Below, in pieces: positions 35,342-44,860 of a stretch of 64,000 bases of DNA. The notes beneath the pieces were generated by a model. It saw only the letters and a list, made by a program, of their open reading frames with translations. It ran no database searches and was not told the DNA's origin. The DNA is from Photobacterium profundum SS9. GTDB taxonomy: Bacteria; Pseudomonadota; Gammaproteobacteria; Enterobacterales; Vibrionaceae. The stretch spans positions 572,332-636,331 of the forward strand of contig NC_006371.1 in assembly GCF_000196255.1 (NCBI RefSeq), in the 5' to 3' direction. The position numbers were made by a program, and so were the translations under genes. Position 1 is the stretch's first letter. Each line of letters starts with the position of its first letter.

Positions 35342-36409
35342 TTATTGATGCTTAATAGGGGTTGGTTCGTCGCCAGCAGAGTGCTCGCCTATTTGCCATA
35401 ATTTCTCAGCTTTAGAGCCTATAGCCCAGAAGCTAAGCGCTAAAACGGCAAAAAATATTGCTTTATGCGACGATTCCCAAAAGTATTCAAAATAGCGAGT
35501 ATAAAAATTGATAAGAAGAAAAGTGATACCAAAACTACGAGTTAATGTGTCATTGAATTTAATACCGACATAAATCGCGATTAAACAAACAATAACAGCC
35601 AAGATAGACCAATGGAGCAATTCAATTTGTTTAATTTGAGACCAAGCAGCGATATCACCATAGTTACCAAAAATAGAAAGCAGCCACAGCGACATAAACA
35701 GGTAAAGCAACCCAACAAATCGGGTCGGTTCTTGTAAGCGCTCGTGTTTAGGGTATTTAGGGAACAATAGGCTTAATGCAGTAATTGCCGCACCAACAAA
35801 AACAAAGCGTAGAGGGTGATTCATACCCAAAAAGTAAGCATCCCAATCAGATAAGAAGCTTGTTTCTGTTAACACCCAGGCACCAAAAGTGAACAGCGCA
35901 AATAGCCAGATCAAGATTGATGATAGCCGCAATCCAAGAGCAGCATAAATGGATGTTAGTAGTAAAAGCAGTAGGGCATCATGGGTATCTCCATACAAAG
36001 ATGTTGCGCCCAAAAAGCCGACAGAGACTGCTGTCATGACAACACCGAAGAAAAATGTCGCTTCATTACTGATATTTTTCGTCGGATATTTACGTCGGCG
36101 GCGAATACCTACTGCATATAATCCTGCGGCTATTACTGCTGTTAGTATTGAAATCACGCCTGCAGGAGCGTCAAAGATCTTGGCGAGTAAGTCTAATAGG
36201 TAATCATCGGCAAGCAAGACACCGACCGAGATAATGAAGCATGTAATCGCAATCCAGAATGAATATACAGCCAATAACTTCCAATCAAAGCCGACAATCT
36301 GCATGCTTTGTCGTAATGTATTAGCTTGCTCTGTACTGATCGTGACTTTTTCTTCCCAAGAATCAATAGCATTGTTCAGTATTTGCGCTTTCTTTTTACT
36401 TACTTTCAT
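35342..36409 (-). CDS. DUF2157-like polytopic membrane protein
   Basis: About 355 residues. A soluble N-terminal helix pair (KKKAQILNNAIDSWEEKVTI, DUF2157-type) is followed by 9-11 membrane helices in pairs separated by short loops (VYSFWIAITCFIISVGVLLA, FFFGVVMTAVSVGFLGATSL, and others). No enzymatic motif. ATG 36409 is preferred over GTG 36415. Function unknown; many bacteria carry such proteins beside stress or cell-envelope genes. Confidence 0.75.
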   Translation of the reverse strand: MKVSKKKAQILNNAIDSWEEKVTISTEQANTLRQSMQIVGFDWKLLAVYSFWIAITCFIISVGVLLADDYLLDLLAKIFDAPAGVISILTAVIAAGLYAVGIRRRRKYPTKNISNEATFFFGVVMTAVSVGFLGATSLYGDTHDALLLLLLTSIYAALGLRLSSILIWLFALFTFGAWVLTETSFLSDWDAYFLGMNHPLRFVFVGAAITALSLLFPKYPKHERLQEPTRFVGLLYLFMSLWLLSIFGNYGDIAAWSQIKQIELLHWSILAVIVCLIAIYVGIKFNDTLTRSFGITFLLINFYTRYFEYFWESSHKAIFFAVLALSFWAIGSKAEKLWQIGEHSAGDEPTPIKHQ

Positions 36410-36659
36410 TATCACGGCCTATTATTCATCCGCTGTAATGTAGCGAAAGCCACCCAGAATGTAAATTATTGTCCGTAAACCAGCCTCATAAAATCTGACG
36501 TTATCTTTTGGTTCAACAATCGTGAAGTTATGATAAACATAGCGTTTCATAAAATTCATATTTTTGATGAAATGTGAAAATCATGCCGTCTAATTCGGTT
36601 GATTAAGCACATTATTGACGTGAAAAATGTAGGGCTAAGTGTACTTTTTGAATGCAGAA

Positions 36660-37103
36660 TTACTGGTCGTTATCTTCTAAAATATCTTCAGGCATAAAGG
36701 TTAAAATATGCTGCTCTGATGTTAGTGTTAACACATCATTTTCTAGTGCTATGCTGCTCCATTCCTGCAGAGATACTGTCATTATCGATTCAGTGGTTGC
36801 TTGATCATCTTGAATACAAGCCATTTTTGTCGAGCTCAGTGTGTCGATTTTAAATTTATTGTCTTTGACTTCCGCTTGTCCAGAAAAACGATTACAACCA
36901 CCAAATCCAGATACCTTAAGGTCAGAATCGATAGCCATATTGGGAATAACTCTTGGCTCCTTTATGGTGATTTCTTTTCCATCGATGTTAGTTAAAACCC
37001 AATTTTGCTGTAGGTTTTTACTGGAAAAGCCTATCTGTTCACTATCCTCACAACCTGCAAGTAATAATGGCGTAAAGATACCTGCTAGTAACCATTTTCT
37101 CAT
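36660..37103 (-). CDS. META/HslJ-domain lipoprotein
   Basis: 147 residues from ATG 37103 (AAAGGTG upstream). Lipobox LLLAGCED. The META domain is marked by NWVLTNIDGKEI, then VSGFGGCNRFSGQAEV and LSSTKMACIQDDQATTE, with the two cysteines of the HslJ motif. Homologues have been linked to heat shock, novobiocin resistance or proteinase inhibition, none proven here. Envelope-located. Confidence 0.85.
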   Translation of the reverse strand: MRKWLLAGIFTPLLLAGCEDSEQIGFSSKNLQQNWVLTNIDGKEITIKEPRVIPNMAIDSDLKVSGFGGCNRFSGQAEVKDNKFKIDTLSSTKMACIQDDQATTESIMTVSLQEWSSIALENDVLTLTSEQHILTFMPEDILEDNDQ

Positions 37104-37171
37104 TGTGAGCACCTTTGTTTTATTTATCTCAAATTTTTCAGATAGTGTTATTTTAGCAGCATTATCAATGA

Positions 37172-37510
37172 CTATTTGTGCTGATTTCGACCAAAGTAGT
37201 TATTTTGGCCTTTATGTAAACGGAGTCCTTTATCTTTTTCTGGTATGTAAGCTTCCATTGCTTGCTGTGCATCGCAGTAACTTTCTTTTTGATTAAAAGC
37301 ATCACGTGTAATGTCGATGGTTCGTTCTGCAATCTGTCTTTCTTGTAGTGCAAGGGTACTGTCACTATAAATAATTTGCTGATTAACAATGAGTAGCTCA
37401 AGATTTTTCATACAAGCTTGTTCGTTCTGCATGACTGTTGTGATGTTATTGGAAGCGTACGAGAAAAATGATAGAGAAAGTGTAACGATAATAAAAAAAA
37501 CGTTTGGCAT
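37172..37510 (-). CDS. Secreted protein, hypothetical (about 112 aa)
   Basis: N-terminal signal sequence MPNVFFIIVTLSLSFFSYAS, then a helical, Gln/Glu-rich body with two cysteines (QACMKN and SYCDAQQ) that may pair. A TTG at 37522 is an alternative start. Lies directly downstream of the Cys-rich gene at 37534-37842 and may be co-transcribed. Not recognised. Confidence 0.6.
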   Translation of the reverse strand: MPNVFFIIVTLSLSFFSYASNNITTVMQNEQACMKNLELLIVNQQIIYSDSTLALQERQIAERTIDITRDAFNQKESYCDAQQAMEAYIPEKDKGLRLHKGQNNYFGRNQHK

Positions 37511-37533
37511 AAGCGCAGACAACTAGTTAAAAA

Positions 37534-37842
37534 TTAATCTTGAAGGGGCAAAGAAGATAAACATTCTCGACAAACACAGCTTCCAGCTTCTAGGCTTGAT
37601 GTATCACGTTTCGTTAGCTCAAAACACCAACACGTTGATTTTCCAGCGCTGATCTCACAGTAAGCAGGCTTTCCGCATAGGCTGCAGGCATGTGTGGTGC
37701 GTAATCCTTTGATCTCATTAATTGTTTTGACATGTTCATCATCAGACATATGACGCCATTCTCCTACTTCACTCATTGTGCGTAAACAGCCACTGCACAC
37801 ACCATCGCTATTTTTACATTTACCAACACAAGGTGTTTTCAC
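37534..37842 (-). CDS. DUF1289 protein fused to a cysteine-rich (CWC) domain
   Basis: 102 residues. The first half is the DUF1289 metal-binding-like motif TPCVGKCKNSDGVCSGCLRT followed by the family EWRHMS segment. The second half has six more cysteines in HACSLCGKPAYCEIS, STCWCFEL and GSCVCRECL, matching the cysteine-rich CWC family. Both parts are usually separate small genes, so this is a compact two-domain protein, probably binding zinc or iron-sulfur. Function unknown. Confidence 0.8.
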   Translation of the reverse strand: MKTPCVGKCKNSDGVCSGCLRTMSEVGEWRHMSDDEHVKTINEIKGLRTTHACSLCGKPAYCEISAGKSTCWCFELTKRDTSSLEAGSCVCRECLSSLPLQD

Positions 37843-37942
37843 TGTTTAATCCAATTTAGAGTACTAAGAGCGCGTAATGTATCAGAATAAAAGCGCAACC
37901 TACAGCCTGTAAGTTGCACTTATTGCTTGAATCCAGCGGCGA

Positions 37943-37983
37943 TATACCCAAGTTACCTCAAGATGCTGGATTAAGAGAGCATC
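37943..37983. repeat. Palindromic repeat R1, truncated copy at the ovoA stop
   Basis: TATACCCAAGTTACCTCAAG, then GATGCTggattaagagAGCATC, a small hairpin. It overlaps the last bases of the ovoA stop codon. Confidence 0.7.
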
Positions 37984-40096
37984 AGCGTTTTCGCCAAATT
38001 GTCATTTCAGACAAGCTATGTTGAAATTTGCGTTTTGTTTCTCTAATCACAAAAGGAATTTCTTTTACTGCAATAAGCTCAAATCGGCTGATTAAGTTTT
38101 CTGTTAGTCCATCTAAGGTTGTAAAGTTCTCGCCATGTACTTTCGTGCCTCCTAACCAGTTATCTTTATTTGTGTAATCTTCTAACCAAGTATATGGAGA
38201 GGTAATCACTAAATAACCACCCGTATTAATGCGATCATAGATCGAAGATAAAAATTGCTTAGGATCACCAAGGCGATCAATCAAATTAGAGGCATAAATA
38301 AGATCATAGCCAGTATATTGAGATTTCAAGTTGCAGGCGTCTCCTTGCATAAAGCTGACTTTATCGGCTATTTCGATATAGTTAAGTTCAGCTAACGTTA
38401 TGCTTTTAAATTCAACTAAATCGCCTTCTGTTCGGATGGTATATCGCTTTTCACCTTGTTCAATAAGCGTGCAGGCTTGCTGAATAAAACGAGCAGAAAA
38501 ATCTAACCCATCAACATGATCAAATGTTTTGGCGAGTTCAAACGTCGCACGCCCAACAGAACAACCGATATCAAGGGCTTTGGTTCTATGAGTGAGTTGC
38601 AGTTCTTGTAAGCATTGCTGCACGCCATTAACGCAGAAGTTTCCAACCGAAAAATATTCAGAACCATAGTGAAATTCAAGGTATTGTGAAATAAGTTCAT
38701 CTGTTTCATATACGTTGACTTGCGCCATATCTTCAGGTTTTTGGTTTGATTCTACGTAGCGAAACCCTGCATGTTGATAAAAATGACGGCGGAAAGCATA
38801 ACGAGACGCTTTAATAGACTCGTTGCCGGTTGAGATCCAAGATCCCCCTTTAATTAGGTTATGTAGACCATCAAAGGTAGGGGTAGAGAAGTCATCATAT
38901 AAAGGATGAACCTGAAAGCCGTTAAAGCCGTCTATGGGGGTTTCTGTCCATTGGAAGTCATTACCTATCACATCGTACAGGCCGTTATGTTCAAAGCGGT
39001 TCACAGGGCAAGAAGATGCAAAGTATTCTAAATGGATATTACCAGGTGCTTCAGACCAATACGGAGAATCGGTATTGATGTTATCGCGTAACAGATACCA
39101 TTCGGTTTCTGTCAGTAAACGAATGGTAGCGTGGCTTTGTTCTGCTTTCCAATTGCAAAACGCTTTTGCTTCTAGTTGATTAACTTCAACTGGCCAGTTT
39201 AAAGGTAAGAGGATCTCACTTGACAAGTTACGCTGTAACAGCTTGTTTTCTTCTAATCGCCAAAAACGCGGCATTGTTGCCTTGGTGTAAGCTAACCAAC
39301 CTTGTCCTTCTTCATTCCAGTATCGTGGTTGTTGATAGCCATCAGCCTTCACAAATTCAAGATACTCCTGATTAGAAACAAGAAATTTAGCTGCTTTAAA
39401 GTTATCGATAGTAAAAGATTGTTCACCAAACTCATTATCCCAACCGTATGTTTGGTCATTATCTTTTCTGCCTAATAGCATGCTTTTCCCTGCAATACTC
39501 AACAAACTGTTGTTGGGTGATTCACCATCGTCAAGGCAGGGCATCCAATTATCATGAGGCGTTACATCAGCCAGAGGTAGCTGACGAATAATGACGGAAG
39601 AGGTTTCTAGGTGAATTCGTTCATGCTCAATGCCCATTAAGATGATCCAGGCTGGATCTGTCTGAGTGATGGGTAAGGATAGGGGCATCTCATCAATAAA
39701 TTGGTTGACTAGCGAATACACTCTTTTGCGATAATCTTTAACTGTATCAACCTTTGGCCAGTCATAATGGGCAGCATCAAGATCGTCCCACGACATTTCA
39801 TCTACACCAATGGCTAACATCGATTCAAGGTGGGTGTCTATACGTGAATCAATGTACTTTCCAAGTTTCAACTTATTGATATAAAAGGTTGCTGTATGTC
39901 CAAAGTAAAAAATGAGAGGGTGGAGTAATGGTTCTGCTTTTTTGAAATAAGCCTCATCATTATTTACAATTTCGAAGAGGGACTCGTAAAGAGTCCATGT
40001 TTGATTGAAGTAGTCTTTTAGCTCCTGTCGTTTATGCTGTTCAGATGTGCCCGTTAATAGAACGGTTTGAGTATTTATTATTGTTTTATTGTGCAT
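37982..40096 (-). CDS. ovoA: OvoA: 5-histidylcysteine sulfoxide synthase / 4-mercaptohistidine N-methyltransferase
   Basis: 704 residues, the full bifunctional length. Makes ovothiol A: an iron-dependent sulfoxide synthase joins cysteine to histidine, and a methyltransferase later methylates the imidazole. Domain order: DinB-like N-terminus with the iron motif H158-x3-H162-x-E164 (GIEHERIHLETS), an FGE/sulfatase-modifying-type domain (GWDNEFGEQSFTIDNF ... NGLYDVIGNDFQWTETPIDG ... KGGSWISTGNE), and a C-terminal SAM methyltransferase (KALDIGCSVGRATFELAKTF). Monocistronic. Ovothiol would help with peroxide stress. Start ATG at 40096. Confidence 0.95.
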   Translation of the reverse strand: MHNKTIINTQTVLLTGTSEQHKRQELKDYFNQTWTLYESLFEIVNNDEAYFKKAEPLLHPLIFYFGHTATFYINKLKLGKYIDSRIDTHLESMLAIGVDEMSWDDLDAAHYDWPKVDTVKDYRKRVYSLVNQFIDEMPLSLPITQTDPAWIILMGIEHERIHLETSSVIIRQLPLADVTPHDNWMPCLDDGESPNNSLLSIAGKSMLLGRKDNDQTYGWDNEFGEQSFTIDNFKAAKFLVSNQEYLEFVKADGYQQPRYWNEEGQGWLAYTKATMPRFWRLEENKLLQRNLSSEILLPLNWPVEVNQLEAKAFCNWKAEQSHATIRLLTETEWYLLRDNINTDSPYWSEAPGNIHLEYFASSCPVNRFEHNGLYDVIGNDFQWTETPIDGFNGFQVHPLYDDFSTPTFDGLHNLIKGGSWISTGNESIKASRYAFRRHFYQHAGFRYVESNQKPEDMAQVNVYETDELISQYLEFHYGSEYFSVGNFCVNGVQQCLQELQLTHRTKALDIGCSVGRATFELAKTFDHVDGLDFSARFIQQACTLIEQGEKRYTIRTEGDLVEFKSITLAELNYIEIADKVSFMQGDACNLKSQYTGYDLIYASNLIDRLGDPKQFLSSIYDRINTGGYLVITSPYTWLEDYTNKDNWLGGTKVHGENFTTLDGLTENLISRFELIAVKEIPFVIRETKRKFQHSLSEMTIWRKR

Positions 40097-40348
40097 GCCT
40101 TAGCAAAGCTCCATATCAAGAGATCGTTGTCTTAGAATTGCGTGAACTGCGAATGGTATTTTTATATGCCGATGAGGCTTTCAGGTTGTTATTAAGTCTA
40201 GTAAAAACAACCTGACTTGCAGTGCTATCGAAGCCACATCGAATTATTTGTTTTCAGAAAGGTAATTACGTAATTGGAAATGAAAATGAAGAGTATTTAT
40301 TTGCCATACTTGGGTATACAACTTAGCCAATGAAGCAAGTGATAAAGG

Positions 40349-40927
40349 ATGAGCAATTTGAAAATGGCGTGGCGAATACCAACATGGGTTTTGGTTGGAA
40401 TTGGTTTGTTACTCAATATAGTTTCAGCCGTGATGACCAACTTTTACATTGATGATTCCACACGACAAATAAATAGTCAGATTCAACAGCAAGCAAGTAA
40501 TGACAAATTAATTACATTAATTTGGCAACAAGTTGAAACGGTAGAGCGTAAAAAAGAACATGTGTTAGAGCTTCTTGCAAATAGTGAATATATGAGTAAG
40601 CCATTAATCCCAGAAATTAAAAATCAAGTTGTGAAAGACCTAAGCTATTGGTTAGGTGAAGATGTTGCATCATTATCTATTACTGCACTGCCTAATTTGA
40701 TGGGCAAGATAAATAATGTTCAATTTGAGCAAAGAGAAAAAATAAATCAGCTGTATCTAGATAACTTGGAGTTGATTGATAGTTATACAAGTGAGATGGA
40801 ATATATATCACAGCTTAGAAGTTTGGCGTTGTTTTTACAGGTGATTGGTCTTGGGCTCGTTTTATCTAGGGATTTAAGTCGTCGAGATTATGACAAAAAG
40901 TACCGCGATAGATTTGTTGATAAATAG
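40349..40927 (+). CDS. Membrane-anchored protein with two terminal helices, hypothetical
   Basis: 192 residues: helix at 11-33 (TWVLVGIGLLLNIVSAVMTN), an extracytoplasmic helical domain rich in Gln/Glu (IWQQVETVERKKEHVLELLA), a second helix at about 160-178 (LALFLQVIGLGLVLSRDLS) and a basic end. Layout recalls a minimal receptor input module without output domain. The start may be ATG 40364. An R1 repeat begins at the second base after the stop. Confidence 0.65.
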   Translation: MSNLKMAWRIPTWVLVGIGLLLNIVSAVMTNFYIDDSTRQINSQIQQQASNDKLITLIWQQVETVERKKEHVLELLANSEYMSKPLIPEIKNQVVKDLSYWLGEDVASLSITALPNLMGKINNVQFEQREKINQLYLDNLELIDSYTSEMEYISQLRSLALFLQVIGLGLVLSRDLSRRDYDKKYRDRFVDK

Positions 40928-40928
40928 A

Positions 40929-41194
40929 TATACCCAAGTCACCTCAAGATGCAGGATTCAGAGTGACCTCAACGTGTTTAATTCAAGGAAAATATGTGTA
41001 GGAATGGCACTCCCTTTCAAACATATTTGAGATAGAAGTAGACACGTTGAGTCACTCCCGAAGGGCGAGTTTTGTTGGGCTCTATGCAGTGTTACTTATT
41101 TTCAACGTAGAACGACTAGGCCTATAAATGAGCGCCTTGCCTAGAGCCCAACAAATTCTCGCTGAAACGAGCATCTTGAGGTAACTTGGGTATA
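40929..41194. repeat. Palindromic repeat R1, full-length copy 2 (reverse orientation)
   Basis: 266 bp, TATACCCAAGTCACCTCAAG ... GGTAACTTGGGTATA. Interior matches the copies at 2634, 51938 and 52273 but in the opposite orientation. Confidence 0.85.
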
Positions 41195-41204
41195 CATAAA
41201 AAGA

Positions 41205-41229
41205 TAAGCCCCGAATAAATCAGGGCTTA
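41205..41229 (-). terminator. Intrinsic terminator of the 102-aa secreted protein gene
   Basis: TAAGCCC/GGGCTTA with an 11-base loop; T-rich on the reverse strand. Confidence 0.55.
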
Positions 41230-41246
41230 AAAAACTTTATGACCAC

Positions 41247-41555
41247 TTACTTATTTGTAGAGTGGAAGGCGAAACGTGATGATTTTTTACCACTTTCAGT
41301 TGTTGCTTTGTATTTTACTGAACGTGAATTTTCTAATGTTAATGGAATAAATACACGACCATTTTCATCTGTTTGGTAGCTTTGTTTTTGTTGAGGCACA
41401 TTGGCTACAGACACTGAAGCATTAGCCGCTGGAGCGCCATTTTCAGTCACGGTGATCCACGCACCATTGTGTGTATCTGCGACTCGAATATCTGCTAATA
41501 CGGAAGTAGACATTAAAATCACTGCTGTTGCTGTAATTACTTTCAAGCTAGACAT
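41247..41555 (-). CDS. Secreted Ig-like/peptidase-regulatory-type domain protein (102 aa)
   Basis: Start ATG 41555 with GAGG close upstream. Signal peptide SLKVITATAVILMSTSVLA, then one beta-sandwich domain: DTHNGAWITVTENGAPAANA, VPQQKQSYQTDENGRVFIPL, ending with KATTESGKKSSRFAF. The pattern (xG.pa.nA.V.v....q...TdenGrv.ip) resembles carboxypeptidase-regulatory-like domains found in surface or exported proteins. Exact role unknown. Confidence 0.65.
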   Translation of the reverse strand: MSSLKVITATAVILMSTSVLADIRVADTHNGAWITVTENGAPAANASVSVANVPQQKQSYQTDENGRVFIPLTLENSRSVKYKATTESGKKSSRFAFHSTNK

Positions 41556-41972
41556 AATCCTCACCTCATCGTTTGGCTATATTGCCATTTTTATAAGAGT
41601 TTGTATTCACATCACCTTATAAGACCTGTCCTTCATAAAAAATATTTCAAAATAATAATAATAAATCTAAATTTCTATTATTACAGTATGTTAGGTTGCA
41701 ATGATAAAACTGAGTTCTCATGTTAGTGAAAGTAAACCTTCTGTTTATTTCCTTATATAGCCAAGTATCAAGGCTTATATGTCTTTGGTTTGTTACTTCA
41801 CTACTGATATCAGTATAGTACCTAGCAATAATTGTACGGGGGTTTTTCAGGTTGGATCAGTTTTAATAATATAATTTTTATTTAATACTTGATTTCTTAA
41901 ATATGATTCAATATATCAAAATGTTCTATCTGTATTGGCGTTATTGTTTTTAAATATTAGCCTTTTTGAAGG
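41556..41972. other. AT-rich intergenic region
   Basis: About 420 bases, strongly AT-rich, with several poly-A/T tracts; no gene, repeat or RNA structure that I can support. Confidence 0.4.
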
Positions 41973-42019
41973 TTCGTCTTATAAAATAAAGAAATAAAGA
42001 TGGTTTTTTATAAGACGAA
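41973..42019. repeat. Perfect 14-bp inverted repeat downstream of lhgO
   Basis: TTCGTCTTATAAAA and TTTTATAAGACGAA, separated by 19 bases, ten bases past the lhgO stop. It would make a 14-bp hairpin in the 3-prime end of the lhgO transcript, without a clear T-run. A terminator variant or protein-binding dyad is possible. Confidence 0.55.
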
Positions 42020-42028
42020 ATATGAATC

Positions 42029-43222
42029 TTAGCTAGCATTCAATTGATCAACAATATAATCCGCGATAGGGAAGCATGAAGTTGCAGCAGGTGAAGGAGC
42101 ATTACAGACAATTAAACAATGTTTAGTACGATGAAATAGAAAATCGTCTATTAACTCACCTTCTTGGTTAACCGCCTGAGCACGAATACCTGAAGGGTAG
42201 GGAAGTAAATCATCGCGACGAAGTGTCGGGCAATATTTTTGAACAAGTTGTAGATATCCAGATTTCCACACACTATTTTTAAATTCGATCAACGCAGAGT
42301 AAAAGTGTTGGCGAATGACTTTACGAAACCCTGGATAGGTAATCATTTCAGCACAATCTTTTAGGTGAATATGGTACTTGTCGTAGTGTTCACGAGAGAA
42401 GTTAATAACAGCATTAGGGCCAACAGTTACGCTCCCATCAATCATTCGTGTTAAATGTACGCCAAGAAAGGGTAACTCAGGATCGGGTATTGGATAGATT
42501 AGGTGGTGAATTAAATTATTATGCTGCTTAGGTAATTGATAATAATCTCCTCTGAATGGCACAATTTGGAAATTTGGCTCATCACCCAGCATTCGAACCA
42601 GCCTATCTGCTGTTAATCCACCACAAGCGATCAGAGAGTTAGCATGGAAGGTCGTGTTACTTGTTATCACTGTTACACCAGTCTCAGACTCATCTAGGTA
42701 GGTAACCTGATGATCGAAGAGCACTTGTCCGCCTGCTTGTTCAATAAGATCGACAAGTTTTACACAAATTTCTTTATAACTCACAATACCAGTGGTTGGC
42801 ACATAAATGGCCGCTAGTCCTTCGATATTAGGCTCACGCTCTCTTAATGATTGCTTATCAAGAACTTCAAATTGAATGCCGTTTAATCTTGCGCGTTCAC
42901 CAAGGGTTTCCATTCTCTCTAATTCAGCATCGGATGTTGCAACAAGTAGTTTTCCGCATTCATCAAAGGGAATTTGGTACTTTTCACAAAATTGTTTTAT
43001 TTCAATATTACCACGGCGACAAAATTGAGATTTTAAAGTACCGGGTGTGTAGTAAATGCCCGCATGTATCACACCACTATTGTGACCTGTTTGGTGATAA
43101 GCCGGCGTCATCTCTTTTTCGACCACAATGATTTGACTCTCGGGGTAGCGTTTTTGCAGTTCCCACGCGGTGCTTAGCCCGATAATTCCTGCACCAATGA
43201 TCAAATAATCACAATGAACCAT
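42029..43222 (-). CDS. lhgO: L-2-hydroxyglutarate oxidase (FAD-dependent)
   Basis: 397 residues from ATG 43222 (AAAAGGAC upstream). Membrane-associated flavoenzyme oxidising L-2-hydroxyglutarate to 2-oxoglutarate and feeding electrons to quinone. FAD-binding Rossmann motif DYLIIGAGIIGLSTAWELQK at the very N-terminus, the TGHNSGVIHAGIYYTPGTLK block typical of this group, GIVSYKEICVKLVDL, and the C-terminal CNAPSPAATSCFPIADYI. It stands alone here, not in a csiD-gab operon. Confidence 0.9.
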   Translation of the reverse strand: MVHCDYLIIGAGIIGLSTAWELQKRYPESQIIVVEKEMTPAYHQTGHNSGVIHAGIYYTPGTLKSQFCRRGNIEIKQFCEKYQIPFDECGKLLVATSDAELERMETLGERARLNGIQFEVLDKQSLREREPNIEGLAAIYVPTTGIVSYKEICVKLVDLIEQAGGQVLFDHQVTYLDESETGVTVITSNTTFHANSLIACGGLTADRLVRMLGDEPNFQIVPFRGDYYQLPKQHNNLIHHLIYPIPDPELPFLGVHLTRMIDGSVTVGPNAVINFSREHYDKYHIHLKDCAEMITYPGFRKVIRQHFYSALIEFKNSVWKSGYLQLVQKYCPTLRRDDLLPYPSGIRAQAVNQEGELIDDFLFHRTKHCLIVCNAPSPAATSCFPIADYIVDQLNAS

Positions 43223-43452
43223 GCAAAGTCCTTTTAGCATATTGAAATGGGTTTATACCATGTTAAAAGAAGCGGATGGGTATAACTGTGTGCTGAGCTA
43301 AAAATAAGAAATAAATGTTCACAAACAAGGCTCCTTTAGTTAGTTGCTGTAAGTTGGAATAAGTCAGGTACCTTTGATATAGATAATTGTTTATATTACT
43401 TAAATACTAGTTTAGTGTGATTTAATTAAAACTAAATGAGCAGCGAGTTCGT

Positions 43453-43944
43453 ATGGAAGTGATTATTCGACATCTAGAATCGAAAGATATTGAGCAAGTT
43501 AAAAATCTATACGCAGGAAAGAATGCTTATAGTGGAACACTTCAATTACCGCTGCCTTCGCTTGATGCATGGAATAGGCGCCTAAGTGATTTACCTGCGG
43601 GGGTGCATTCATTGGTTGCCGAGAAAGAAGGCGTCATAGTGGGGCAGCTAGGCTTTGAAGTCTGTCAGAATGCGAGACGTAGGCATGTTGCTTCATTTGG
43701 TATGGCTGTACATGATGATTACCAAAAACAAGGAATAGGCAGTCAATTGCTTAGTGAGATTATCGATCTTGCTGAAAATTGGCTTAATGTGCAGCGTATT
43801 GAACTGACAGTTTATACTGACAATCACTCTGCTATCGCCTTATATGAAAAGCATGGTTTCGTGATAGAAGGCGAATCAGTTAATTATGCATTTCGTAATG
43901 GGTGCTACGTTAACGTGTATCAAATGGCAAGAGTAAAAAAGTAG
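43453..43944 (+). CDS. GNAT-family N-acetyltransferase
   Basis: 163 residues. Acetyl-CoA binding motif A is VHDDYQKQGIGSQLLSEIID (Q/R-x-x-G-x-G/A), followed by IELTVYTDNHSAIALYEKHG and a C-terminal strand. Resembles YhhY-type acetyltransferases acting on amino acids or small amines, but the acceptor is unknown. Single gene. Confidence 0.88.
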   Translation: MEVIIRHLESKDIEQVKNLYAGKNAYSGTLQLPLPSLDAWNRRLSDLPAGVHSLVAEKEGVIVGQLGFEVCQNARRRHVASFGMAVHDDYQKQGIGSQLLSEIIDLAENWLNVQRIELTVYTDNHSAIALYEKHGFVIEGESVNYAFRNGCYVNVYQMARVKK

Positions 43945-44008
43945 CTGTAGAGACTTGCTCTGTAGTCATTACTGAGAATGAAGAATCTTATGCCGTTTAG
44001 CTCGTACA

Positions 44009-44548
44009 TTACGCTTCTACGAGTACGCCTAACTCATAGTATTCGACATTTTCAGTAATCATATTGACGCGGGCAGCATCGTTTTTGGTCGTTATATGGC
44101 GCATGCCTATTTTTTGCATGACTTTACCTGGGGCTGAATCACGACTGAGGTGGCGCGCATAAAGCAGCTGAAGATTTAGTCGTCTAAAGCCAAACTCGGC
44201 AATGCGTGCAGATGCCTCAGTACAATACCCTTTGCCCCAATAGGGCACTCCAATCCAAAATCCTAATTGTGCAGTTTCACCTTCTATATTATGTAGGCCT
44301 ATGCAGCCAACGAGTTGGTTGTTAGATTTAAGTGTGATCGCAAAAATTGCAGACTTTTGGCTTTGCCACCCAGCAATGTTTTTACCAATCCATTGCCCTG
44401 CGACACCATCATCATAGGGGTGAGGAACGTTGATCGTACCATTCGCTATATTAGGGTCGCCTGCGAATTGTTGAATTTTTGGCGCGTCTGATAGTTCTAA
44501 AGGGCGTAAAACCAATCTTTCAGTTGTAAGTAGAGGCTGCTGTCTCAT
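44009..44548 (-). CDS. GNAT-family acetyltransferase (RimJ/RimL type)
   Basis: 179 residues. Opens with the class motif LLTTERLVLRPLELSDAPKI; central IGVPYWGKGYCTEASARIAE is the acetyl-CoA loop, followed by LQLLYARHLSRDSAPGKVMQ and KIGMRHITTKNDAARVN. These enzymes acetylate protein N-termini or small molecules. Convergent with the other GNAT gene. Confidence 0.88.
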   Translation of the reverse strand: MRQQPLLTTERLVLRPLELSDAPKIQQFAGDPNIANGTINVPHPYDDGVAGQWIGKNIAGWQSQKSAIFAITLKSNNQLVGCIGLHNIEGETAQLGFWIGVPYWGKGYCTEASARIAEFGFRRLNLQLLYARHLSRDSAPGKVMQKIGMRHITTKNDAARVNMITENVEYYELGVLVEA

Positions 44549-44785
44549 ATATCACTATCCTGAGTAATTGTAATCTGCTGTGTTTATTAGACCTGTTTCA
44601 TATCTAGGGCGATATCGAGTAGATCAATATTCTGTTCGATATTTATTCACTAATAACTATTTTTCAGCATCAGACAACATAGGGATACAATAGACATGCT
44701 TATATTTCAATATGATGTATTAATAGGTGTTTGGAGGGATAATAGTGAGTGACGGAAAGTAGTGAACACTCAATGAACAGTGCAG
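44549..44785. other. Intergenic region upstream of the RimJ/RimL-type gene
   Basis: AT-rich; promoter of the acetyltransferase is expected here. No gene or repeat seen. Confidence 0.4.
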
Positions 44786-44823
44786 GAAAAAAAAAGCAAG
44801 TTCGTGCTTGAGCCAAACTTGCT
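44786..44823 (-). terminator. Intrinsic terminator of the SRPBCC gene
   Basis: AGCAAGTT/AACTTGCT stem; the reverse strand continues with nine T residues. Confidence 0.75.
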
Positions 44824-44860
44824 GATTACGAGGGTATGTTGAAAGAGCAACAGACCCTAA

